Shown here: positions 40,717 through 49,107 of the stretch, piece after piece
Layout: the number at the start of each line of letters is the position of its first letter
Numbering within the stretch: the first letter of the stretch is position 1
The notes under the pieces: model-generated
What the model was told of the DNA's origin: nothing
Databases searched by the model: none
The model's input: the letters and a program-made list of their open reading frames with translations, nothing else
Source: Oligoflexia bacterium
Lineage (GTDB): Bacteria; Bdellovibrionota; UBA1018
NCBI GenBank assembly: GCA_031292385.1
Contig: JARLHE010000006.1
Span: 62,001 to 126,000 of the forward strand
Direction: 5' to 3'
Length of the DNA stretch: 64,000 nucleotides
Translations under genes and position numbers: made by a program

Positions 40717-41391
40717 TCATTCCTCGATTTTGTCGGTATGAGGTGGCGGCGTGAAGTGAAAGAGCTTCTCGTCCAAAGGTTTGCCGAGCTCCAAATTCGA
40801 CAAAACAATCCGGGTGCGGTTTCCATCGGTGTGAAGAAGCTCCACTTCGGTGATGGTTTTGCTCTTCGGATCCACGACGATCGTAGCTCTCTTCACGGTT
40901 CCCGCGGTTCCTTTTTTCGGGATTAGTGTGAAGAGATTGGGGCCATTGACCTGAATTTTCATCGTTCGCGTCGCATCGCTCGACGAAAATGAGGCCGATA
41001 AAAGGGTTTGAGCGAACCGCGACTGCACTTTCGAGGCGGGGCGCTCGGAGTATTGACCGTTGTCACCTTCGTCAAAAGGAGGCGTGTAATACCAAAACGT
41101 GGTGCCATCGCCGACCAGCAGGTTCTTGTCGGGAGTCAACGTCTCCCAGCGAACCTTTCCGGGACGCTTGAAGCTCAGAGCGCCGGACGTTTTTTTTGTG
41201 GTCTTCAAGGCGGCGCTGGTCGTCGTCTCTTGGAAATTCGCCGTGAGCGTCTGGGCCTGGGCGTACTTCGACTCGACTTCCTGAAGAAGCGCGGGAAGCT
41301 TGACCTGCGTTTGGGCCGGAACAGCGGCAAAAACCCCGCCGGCCGGGCCTGCCAGCAGCGCTCCCAGAATGACAATTCTCGCTAAAAACAT
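40717..41391 (-). CDS. lolA: Outer-membrane lipoprotein carrier LolA
   Basis: AQTLTANFQETTTS, LSFKRPGKVRWETLTPDKNLLVGDGTTFWYYTPPFDE. Confidence 0.88.
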   Translation of the reverse strand: MFLARIVILGALLAGPAGGVFAAVPAQTQVKLPALLQEVESKYAQAQTLTANFQETTTSAALKTTKKTSGALSFKRPGKVRWETLTPDKNLLVGDGTTFWYYTPPFDEGDNGQYSERPASKVQSRFAQTLLSASFSSSDATRTMKIQVNGPNLFTLIPKKGTAGTVKRATIVVDPKSKTITEVELLHTDGNRTRIVLSNLELGKPLDEKLFHFTPPPHTDKIEE

Positions 41392-44300
41392 CAGTGAAGC
41401 TCGATTGAAACCATTTTCGAAACGCCGGGCTCTTCCATGGTGACGCCATAGAGAGTGTCGTTCAGCTCCATCGTCTTCTTGTTGTGCGTGATGAGGATGA
41501 ACTGGCTCTTCACCGACATCTCACGCAGAAGCGCGTTGAACTTGCCGATGTTCGCGTCGTCGAGCGGAGCATCGACTTCGTCGAGCACGCAGAACGGCGA
41601 TGGCTTCACGAGGAAGATCGCGAAAATCAGCGAACAGGCCGTCAGGGCCTTCTCGCCGCCGGAAAGCAACCCGATGTTCACGATCTTTTTGCCCGGAGGC
41701 TGAGCCAGAATATCGACTCCCGCCTCGAGAATGTCGGTCACGCCTTCAGCATACACCAGCGAGAGCTTCGCCTGGCCGCCGCCGAAGATGATCGGGAACA
41801 ACCGCTCGAAGCGGTCCGCGATCGCCTCAAACGCTTTGCGGAAGCGTTCTTCCGAGGTGCGATTGATGTGCTCGATCGCCTCGTTGAGGTTCTCGATCGA
41901 GACTTCGAGATCCTGCTTCTCGGTCTGAAGATAATCGTGGCGCTTTTTGGCCTCTTCGAACTCCTCGATGGAGGACATGTTCACTTCGCCCAAGCGCCGG
42001 ATGCGGTCGCGCAGGCGCTCGACGTCCTCGCCCAGCGCCGCTTCTTCCTCGGCCGACATCTCGGCCGTCACGACCGGCTCGGTCATCTCTTCCTGGATCG
42101 GAGAGGTCACCGGCTTCTCAAGGCAGCCCGGGCCGTACTTCTCTTCCAGATTCTGGACGAGATGATCGGCTTCCATGGAGACCTTCTCGAGCTCGAGCGC
42201 GAGCTGGCTCGACTCGGAGTTTTTCTGATCGCCGTTCTTATGAAGCGCTTTGATGCGCTCGAGCGTCGCGCTGGTCTTCGCGCTAGTCTGCTCGATGCGA
42301 TCGCGAACCGCCGAAAGGCGGTCTTTCGTATTCGCGAGCTCGATCGACAGAGTTTCGATCTTCGCCAAGGAACCCGATTCATCGCCCGAGAACTGCTCGC
42401 GCTCGCCGCTCGCGCGCTCGGTCGTGCGATTGATTTCGTTCAGTCGTCGCTCACGGTCGCGAATCAAGGCGCGACCGGCCTCAAGCTCGCGAGCCAGGCT
42501 GGACGAACGCTCGCGCACCTGGGCTTCCGCCACTTTCAGGGCGCTCAGTTCCTCTTCAAGGGCGCGGAGCTCTTCCAGCTTCATGCTCGAAGCTTTTTCG
42601 CCGGCTTCGATGCGCGCCTCGAGCTGCGCGCGCGCATGAGTGAACGAAGCAAGATCGTCTTCGATCGCCGAGCGTTCCAGCGCCGCGCGCTCGGCTTCTT
42701 CGCGCAAACGCTCGAGTTCGCACCCGAACTCGCTCATTCTCCGCTCGTCTTCGCGAAAGGCGCGGTCCATCTGGTGCACGTCCCGCTCAAGAGCCGCGCT
42801 TTCGACCTCGATCGTTTGAAGCTCGGCGCTCAGTGCCTGCAAAGCGGCGCGATGCGTTTCGATGCCGGTGCGAGCCTCGACGACCACGGATTCGGTTTCG
42901 GCATGCTTCGATTCCGAAGTCGCGACCTGAGCGGCGATCTCGCTGATCATGTTCTTGCGGCGAACCAGGCTTGCGCCGCCGTCGACGGCGACATTTCCGC
43001 CCCGGAGCGTTCCATCCGCGCCCAACGCGCTGCCGTCCATGCTGACGAGAGACCACTGGGCGATCCGGGATGCGCCGTTATTGGCCAAAAAGCCCGAAAG
43101 CGGCGCGAGATCCTGAACCACGAGAACGCGCGAGATGGTTTCGGCCGCGCGCTTGCGCGCCCCGGCCTCGATCGAGCCGTTGATCTTAACCAAGGACGAA
43201 AGCTCGCCCAAAACCTCAAAGCCGGCATCGCGCAACGCGCTCGTCACCGCTTGCGCGCTCAAAGGCGCCGCTTCATCGGAGCGGGAAATCGTGGCATCCA
43301 GGGCCTGAATCGCAACTCGGCCCTGGCGATCGGAGCGCACCTGGTTGATGGCTTGCAAAGCGGCATCACCCGTCAAGCTGATCAGGCTTTCGAGCCGGTT
43401 TTCCAACCAGCCTTCAAGCGCCGATTCGTAGCCAGGAGTCACTTCGAGCGCTTCAGCCAGCGAGAAAAACTCGCCCTGTTTGCCGTGCTCGCGTGCCCAC
43501 TCGAGAGCGGCACGCGGGCCATCGCCGAAACCTTCGTGGGCGGCCGACAATTCCTCAAGGCTTTGCAGCCGGGATTTCAGCTGCGTAAGGGCGCGCAGGG
43601 ACTCATCCCGCTCGCGCTCGAGACGGCGCAAATTCTGCTCCTGCTCGCGAAGGGAGGTTTCGCGCGTCTTCTTTTCCGTCTTTAGCGTTTCGAGACGGAT
43701 TTTCTTTTCTTCCATCGAGGATCTTGCAACGCTCAGCTCTTCGGTGGTCGAACGGATTTTTTCGTTTTGATCCTCAATCTGCTGCTCAACGCGCAAAATC
43801 TGCGCTTGCGCGCTTTCCGCGCGCCCCAAAAGCGATGCCGCGCGGGAATTCAAATTGGCGGAATTCTGGATTCCCGCCATCAGCTCGCGCTTGGCGGCAT
43901 CGAGCTCGCGGCGAAGCGTCTCGGCCTCCGCACGCACCCCGTGCACGCGGTCATCCATCTCACAGGCTTGCGCGGCAGCCTGGGAATACACGGATTCCGA
44001 TTCGGAGTTTTCCGTTTCGCGCTCGGCAAGGCGAGCGCGTTCGGTTTCGATCGAAACCAAAAGCTCGCTCTTCTCGGCATCAAGAGCTTCGAGCTGTTGA
44101 TGAAGGTCGCTTCGGCGGCGGCGGGAAAGATCAAGCTCGCTCTTCTCGCGGGTCAACGAATCCGAAAGCACCTGCACCTTGTTTTGCAGCTCCTCGGCGT
44201 CCTTCGCATCGGTCACTTGCTCGACGCGCTCGATCTCGATCGTGTTTTCAGCTACCTGAAGCTCGGCGCGCAGCCCGACCAGCTCCTGATCGAGCGCTTC

Positions 44301-45086
44301 TTTTTGTTTGCGAAGCGCTTCAAGCTTTTGCCGAAGAACCTGAATCTTACGGCGGCCCCAGGTCATCTCCTTGTCGAGCAACTCGTCTTTGTACTTTTTG
44401 TACTGACGGGCTTTCTGGGCCTGACGCTCGAGCGATCCGACATTGCGCTCGATTTCCTGGATGACGTCGGTCAAACGAGCGAGATTGGCTTCAGTCGCCT
44501 CGACCTTGCGGAGCGATTCTTTTTTGCGGGCCTTGTATTTGGCGATACCGGCGGCTTCCTCGATCAGAAGGCGGCGCTCTTCCGGCTTCGCGTTCACGAT
44601 CTTGCCGATCTGTCCCTGTTCGATGACCGAATAGCCCTTCGCACCGACACCGGTATCCATGAAGAGCTCTTGAATGTCTTTGAGTCGCGCGGAGACGCCG
44701 TTGACGAAGTACTCGCCTTCGCCGCCGCGATAAAGCCGGCGGGTGACGGAAATTTCGCGCGTGCGAAGCGGAGCGGGAACATCCTGAACGGTCGCGCCGG
44801 CCGGTCCATCTTCCGTGTCCGGCACCTCGGTCTCGAGAACGAGAGTGGCCTCAGCCATTCCGAGCGGGGAATATCTCGAACTGCCGTTGAAAATCAGATC
44901 ATCGGATCCGTTTCCACGCATGTGCTTGTAAGATTGCTCGCCCATGACCCAGAAAAAGGCATCAACGATGTTGGATTTACCGCATCCATTGGGTCCGACG
45001 ATCCCGGTAATTCCGTGATCAAAATGGATAATGGTTTTGTCTTTAAATGATTTGAAGCCTTGGATTTCTAGTCGTTTTACGCGCAT
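41391..45086 (-). CDS. smc: Chromosome segregation protein SMC
   Basis: MRVKRLEIQGFKSFKDKT, GIVGPNGCGKSNIVDA, coiled coils, hinge, LSGGEKALTACSLIFAIF, CVLDEVDAPLDD. Confidence 0.96.
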   Translation of the reverse strand: MRVKRLEIQGFKSFKDKTIIHFDHGITGIVGPNGCGKSNIVDAFFWVMGEQSYKHMRGNGSDDLIFNGSSRYSPLGMAEATLVLETEVPDTEDGPAGATVQDVPAPLRTREISVTRRLYRGGEGEYFVNGVSARLKDIQELFMDTGVGAKGYSVIEQGQIGKIVNAKPEERRLLIEEAAGIAKYKARKKESLRKVEATEANLARLTDVIQEIERNVGSLERQAQKARQYKKYKDELLDKEMTWGRRKIQVLRQKLEALRKQKEALDQELVGLRAELQVAENTIEIERVEQVTDAKDAEELQNKVQVLSDSLTREKSELDLSRRRRSDLHQQLEALDAEKSELLVSIETERARLAERETENSESESVYSQAAAQACEMDDRVHGVRAEAETLRRELDAAKRELMAGIQNSANLNSRAASLLGRAESAQAQILRVEQQIEDQNEKIRSTTEELSVARSSMEEKKIRLETLKTEKKTRETSLREQEQNLRRLERERDESLRALTQLKSRLQSLEELSAAHEGFGDGPRAALEWAREHGKQGEFFSLAEALEVTPGYESALEGWLENRLESLISLTGDAALQAINQVRSDRQGRVAIQALDATISRSDEAAPLSAQAVTSALRDAGFEVLGELSSLVKINGSIEAGARKRAAETISRVLVVQDLAPLSGFLANNGASRIAQWSLVSMDGSALGADGTLRGGNVAVDGGASLVRRKNMISEIAAQVATSESKHAETESVVVEARTGIETHRAALQALSAELQTIEVESAALERDVHQMDRAFREDERRMSEFGCELERLREEAERAALERSAIEDDLASFTHARAQLEARIEAGEKASSMKLEELRALEEELSALKVAEAQVRERSSSLARELEAGRALIRDRERRLNEINRTTERASGEREQFSGDESGSLAKIETLSIELANTKDRLSAVRDRIEQTSAKTSATLERIKALHKNGDQKNSESSQLALELEKVSMEADHLVQNLEEKYGPGCLEKPVTSPIQEEMTEPVVTAEMSAEEEAALGEDVERLRDRIRRLGEVNMSSIEEFEEAKKRHDYLQTEKQDLEVSIENLNEAIEHINRTSEERFRKAFEAIADRFERLFPIIFGGGQAKLSLVYAEGVTDILEAGVDILAQPPGKKIVNIGLLSGGEKALTACSLIFAIFLVKPSPFCVLDEVDAPLDDANIGKFNALLREMSVKSQFILITHNKKTMELNDTLYGVTMEEPGVSKMVSIELH

Positions 45087-45124
45087 TGGGAAATCACTCT
45101 AACAAGGCGCTCCGAAAAGGCAAG

Positions 45125-45350
45125 GGCCCGAGATGGGGATCAGCCATCATCGGGCCCATTTCCTTTTCTTTCAAAGAAAACAACCACTTATGGTCGTTAG
45201 TCGTGCCCCTTCCAAGGCTTCGCCAGCTGATTGATTTCAGTCCTGGCGATTCAATCATGCCTCCCGACAAATTTGCCCTGTCCGGGGATATAGGAAACTA
45301 TTTAATTTTGAGGAATTTGGCTGTCGCTGTTCCTGTTGGCCTAACAGGAA
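45125..45350. ncRNA. Candidate structured intergenic RNA region (strand unresolved)
   Basis: Hairpins GGGCCCGA..TCGGGCCC (45125-45158), CGCCAG..CTGGCG (45221-45248), TTCCTGTT-ggcct-AACAGGAA (45330-45350). Confidence 0.35.
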
Positions 45351-45429
45351 TCCGGCAGTCCGTGAGCGCCGCAGAGCTCTTGCTACTCCTGGCCTTACGA
45401 CCAGTTTCGACTACGCGGTTTTGCTCACG

Positions 45430-45522
45430 CTAAAGGTTGCGTGGAGGACCGGTCTCCAGCTGTTCAATGTGAAGCGCCAGACGAAGTGCGCGTCCTTTTG
45501 GGTATTTCGACGTTCTACTCAT
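45430..45522 (-). CDS. Possible 30-aa basic sORF
   Basis: MSRTSKYPKGRALRLALHIEQLETGPPRNL preceded by GGAGGT. Confidence 0.3.
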   Translation of the reverse strand: MSRTSKYPKGRALRLALHIEQLETGPPRNL

Positions 45523-45617
45523 CTTACCTCCGATAAATTCATCCTATCGAAGTTGGTAACGCGCCGCAATATGCAACATTTAGACAGACACTGAAGTCTC
45601 TCAACTAGCGAGATCTT

Positions 45618-46874
45618 TTAGAAAATCGAAACCATTCCGTAATTTTCTAAGACACGGCTTTCTTCGTCGGGCTCGGTTCGCTGACGAAGCCGATGAATTA
45701 CCGCCTGAAGAACCCCAAGCTCGAATCGAGCGGCAAACCCAATGTTTTCCCTCATGAAAGAGAATAGTGCCTCTCTCGAAAACACCAGAACGATCGTGGG
45801 TTTGGTTGCCGTGACGGTTGCGGAAGGAAGCCCGCCATCAAACAAAGACATTTCACCCAAGATAGCGCCCTTGCCTTCCACCACGTAGGCGCCCTGGCCG
45901 ACATCGACCGAAATCTCCCCGTTCACCACGATGTACATCTCCTCGATGAGCACGCCTTTACGAATCAGGATATCGCCTTCGGCGTAGTTACGGGTATCGC
46001 CAAAGCTCAAAAGACCGACGAGTTGATCGTCATCAAGATGCTGGAAAATGCGAAGCGCGCGAATGGCCCTCAACTTGACGAGCACATTGGGCGAGACGCG
46101 ATTTTTTTCGGGGAGAACGGAATCGCCGTCAATATCGAGCAAAAGCGCGGTGACGTTGTCCCGCCCGCCGTGCGAAAGCGCGAACTCTTCAAGAAGCTTG
46201 GGGATGTCCTTTGACTTGGCGTTCGCGATCGGGGAAGTGATGACCCCTTCTCCGAAATAATCCGAAAGGCCGTCCGAGCAGATCAGCAGTCTTTCACCCG
46301 GCGCAAGCTCACGGACATATAGGGTCGCCTTCGTAACCGGTTGATGCCCGATCGCGGCGAACAAATTCGACGCGTAAGCGACTTTGCGCGCATCCGCGAA
46401 GGCTTTACCTTCGGCAAGCATCGAAGCGAGATAAGTATGGTCGCGGGTGAGCGGATGAAAAGCCCCTTCCCGCACGCTGTAGACGCGAGCATCGCCCGCG
46501 TGAGCGATGAAAGCGAAACTGCGAGAGATCAAAACCACGGCGAGCGCCGCGAACACTCCGGCAGTATCGGATTCGTCTTTCGTTTTTTCGTAAACCACCG
46601 ACGAAGTGTGCTCCAACGCTTGCCTGACCAGCCCCGCGAGCTCCTGCCGATGAGCCGCCGTTGTCGCCTGAGCGTGGCGATCGATCACGGCGCGATTCGT
46701 GCGCAAATATTTTTTCACTTCCTCACATGCCCATTCGGCGACTTGCCGGCCCCGAGGATGGGTCACGCCGTCCGCTACGGCATAAAGACCGAGTTCGGCA
46801 TCTTCAAGATGAACATCCTCATTTTGCTGCCTGACCTTGCCTGGGTGGGTCGAGACGAAAAATTGAGTTTTCAT
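45618..46874 (-). CDS. PP2C-type Ser/Thr phosphatase fused to cyclic-nucleotide-binding domain
   Basis: GKVRQQNEDVHLED, YAVADGVTHPRG, GDARVY, ICSDGLSDYF, HGGRDNVTALLL; C-terminal RIFQHLDDDQL...GDILIRKGVLIEEMYIVVNGEISV. Confidence 0.92.
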   Translation of the reverse strand: MKTQFFVSTHPGKVRQQNEDVHLEDAELGLYAVADGVTHPRGRQVAEWACEEVKKYLRTNRAVIDRHAQATTAAHRQELAGLVRQALEHTSSVVYEKTKDESDTAGVFAALAVVLISRSFAFIAHAGDARVYSVREGAFHPLTRDHTYLASMLAEGKAFADARKVAYASNLFAAIGHQPVTKATLYVRELAPGERLLICSDGLSDYFGEGVITSPIANAKSKDIPKLLEEFALSHGGRDNVTALLLDIDGDSVLPEKNRVSPNVLVKLRAIRALRIFQHLDDDQLVGLLSFGDTRNYAEGDILIRKGVLIEEMYIVVNGEISVDVGQGAYVVEGKGAILGEMSLFDGGLPSATVTATKPTIVLVFSREALFSFMRENIGFAARFELGVLQAVIHRLRQRTEPDEESRVLENYGMVSIF

Positions 46875-47034
46875 AATTCAAGTATGGGTGAAGCTTCGAT
46901 TTGAGCCAAAGATTTTCTCGCACGGTTTGGAAATTTATAATGCATCGCATTCATCTTTTTCTTTTTGGTTTTGAGGCCTTTTTTGAGCCACTTTTGCGTC
47001 AAAAATCAGACATTATTTCCTGACTAAAATAGTC

Positions 47035-47061
47035 TAAAGTTCTTTAGTACCCGACCGATCT
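47035..47061 (+). promoter_or_regulatory. Sigma28 (FliA)-type promoter of flagellin
   Basis: TAAAGTTC-N11-ACCGATCT against consensus TAAAGTTT-N11-GCCGATAA. Confidence 0.75.
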
Positions 47062-47080
47062 GATCAGTGAATGAGTTGAA

Positions 47081-47138
47081 CTACTGGAAGGGTTCCAGTA
47101 GCAGATAGATCGCAAGGGTGCAGTGTTCTGCGATCTAT
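47081..47138 (+). promoter_or_regulatory. Two adjacent perfect hairpins in the flagellin 5' UTR
   Basis: CTACTGGAA-ggg-TTCCAGTAG (47081-47101); ATAGATCGCA...TGCGATCTAT (47105-47138). Confidence 0.8.
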
Positions 47139-47188
47139 TACTTGACTCATTGGGTCTATTATTTGGATTGGTGTAACCAGGAGGAATT

Positions 47189-48022
47189 ATGGGTCTTCGT
47201 ATCGCAACTAATACTCAGTCACTTGCTGCCCAGAGAAATTTGGGCATCAACAGCTTAGCTCAAAAGAATTCGCTCGAGAAGTTGGCTTCCGGCTCGCGCA
47301 TTAACCGCGCTGCCGACGACGCCGCCGGTCTGGCGATTTCCGAAAAAATGAGAGCATCGATTCGCTCCGTCCGCCAGGACATCCGGAACGCGAACGACGG
47401 TATCTCGATGATTCAAACCGCTGAAGGGGCAATGAACGAAGTCGGAAATATCTTGATCCGCTTCCGCGAACTGTCGACCCAAGCGGCTTCCGACACGGTA
47501 TCCAATACCGAACGCGGCTTCATCGACAAGGAAGTTCAACAGCTCAAGCAAGAAGTGGATCGTATCGCGAACTCAACCGAGTTCAACGGCCACCATCTCT
47601 TGAACGGCGAAGGCGACGCCCTCGAAATCCAAGTCGGCTTGCACAACTCTCCGGAACTCGACCGTTTCAAATACGAAACGGCGAAGACGAACGTCACTCT
47701 CGACCATATGGGCCTGAGCGGCATTTCGACGAGCGACAAGGAAACCTCGCGCAGCAACCTGGACAAGGTCGACGAAGCGATTCGCGTTCTGTCCGGCAAC
47801 CGCGCGGAACTCGGCGCTTTGCAGAACCGCTTTCAATCCAGCGTGAACAGCATGACGATCTATGACGAAAACATGTCAAGCGCTCGTAGCCGAATCTACG
47901 ACGTCGACATGGCGTCCGAGACCGCCGAGCTGACCAAGAACAACATCCTCTCACAAGCGGGTGTTTCGGTTCTCAGTCAGGCGAATCAGAACAACATGAT
48001 GGCCTTGAAGCTTCTCGGCTAA
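47189..48022 (+). CDS. fliC: Flagellin
   Basis: MGLRIATNTQSLAAQRNLGINS...LEKLASGSRINRAADDAAGLAISEKMRA; C-terminal ILSQAGVSVLSQANQNNMMALKLLG; GGAGGAATT RBS. Confidence 0.96.
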   Translation: MGLRIATNTQSLAAQRNLGINSLAQKNSLEKLASGSRINRAADDAAGLAISEKMRASIRSVRQDIRNANDGISMIQTAEGAMNEVGNILIRFRELSTQAASDTVSNTERGFIDKEVQQLKQEVDRIANSTEFNGHHLLNGEGDALEIQVGLHNSPELDRFKYETAKTNVTLDHMGLSGISTSDKETSRSNLDKVDEAIRVLSGNRAELGALQNRFQSSVNSMTIYDENMSSARSRIYDVDMASETAELTKNNILSQAGVSVLSQANQNNMMALKLLG

Positions 48023-48054
48023 TCGACTCTGAACGCCAATCCGGAAAATAGATC

Positions 48055-48081
48055 GGGCTCCGCGACACCACCGCGGAGCCC
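48055..48081 (+). other. GC-rich hairpin at flagellin mRNA 3' end, no U tract
   Basis: GGGCTCCGCG-acaccac-CGCGGAGCCC. Confidence 0.6.
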
Positions 48082-48228
48082 ACCCCGGAGCGCGACCAAG
48101 ACTGCACAGATAGAATACATTACAGGTGTCTAAGGATTGTTCGGTCGTAGCACCTGTGTCCGATTTGACAGTTCCATTAATATCAAGCATACGCTTAGCT
48201 GGCCCTTTGGTTGCATTGAGTTTTGATC

Positions 48229-49107
48229 ATGAAACCAAACCACGGACCGACTCGCTTTATCTCTTCTTCTCTCATTCTTGCCATGGTCACGGTAAGCATC
48301 CCGAAATTGGCCTATAGCCGTGGCGCTCCAGCTCCAGTCCCCATCAGTCCGAATTACGTGAATGAACAGGCCGCGGGAGACGCGGCACAGACAATCAGCT
48401 ACGGAACGCCGGCACCCCAGATCAAGCCCGTCTATCAAGACGTTACCCCGCTCAGCGCGCCGTCGCCCGTGCGGTCGTTCAAAAGCCTGAACGCCCACGT
48501 GGATCCGCTCTGGACCATGGATCCCGAGAATTCCTGCCACGAATTCATCGAAAACGTTCAACACCACCCCCGCGGTTGGCTCGCGCGCTTAGCCAGCTAT
48601 TTCGACGGCAATCCGCTCAAGCGGAAAAGACAGCAACTTGCGTTGGCCTTGGCCGCGAACAAAACCGCGCAGGTTTCGGAATACGACGGAGTCCTCGTTT
48701 CGCCGAACCCGGCCCACAATGAGCTCGTCGATGCCGGCATCGGCGGCGCGATTGGCCTGGTCGGCGGTCCGATCGGCGTGATTGTGGGAGCATTGATCGG
48801 CGATGAAGTCGGCCGGGCCGAAAACCACAACTACGAGAGCCCAGAAAAGCTCAAAGGCCACCGCTTGGAGCGGCAGCATCGGCTAGCTTGCATCGACAGC
48901 TACGAAGCCCAAAACCAATTCGTGCCCGTCAACAGCTCCATGGCGATGACCGACTCAAGCCAAAACCCCAAGATCTATGAAGGCAATGCCTACAGGCATC
49001 CGCAAGCGCCTGCAGCCAGCGCGACTTCGGATCAAAGCCGAGTCGACCAGGCCGGGAACAGCATGATGACGCCGGAAGAGGTCTCGAACCTGGTCTCGTC
49101 CGATTGA
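48229..49107 (+). CDS. Hypothetical exported protein with glycine-zipper-like segment
   Basis: Signal-like N-terminus; DAGIGGAIGLVGGPIGVIVGALIGDEVG. Confidence 0.7.
   Translation: MKPNHGPTRFISSSLILAMVTVSIPKLAYSRGAPAPVPISPNYVNEQAAGDAAQTISYGTPAPQIKPVYQDVTPLSAPSPVRSFKSLNAHVDPLWTMDPENSCHEFIENVQHHPRGWLARLASYFDGNPLKRKRQQLALALAANKTAQVSEYDGVLVSPNPAHNELVDAGIGGAIGLVGGPIGVIVGALIGDEVGRAENHNYESPEKLKGHRLERQHRLACIDSYEAQNQFVPVNSSMAMTDSSQNPKIYEGNAYRHPQAPAASATSDQSRVDQAGNSMMTPEEVSNLVSSD

Noticed and set aside
41484-43685. 733-aa ORF on + strand
   Set aside because: Antisense to smc; a long open frame caused by high GC and codon bias. Same for 43767-45050.
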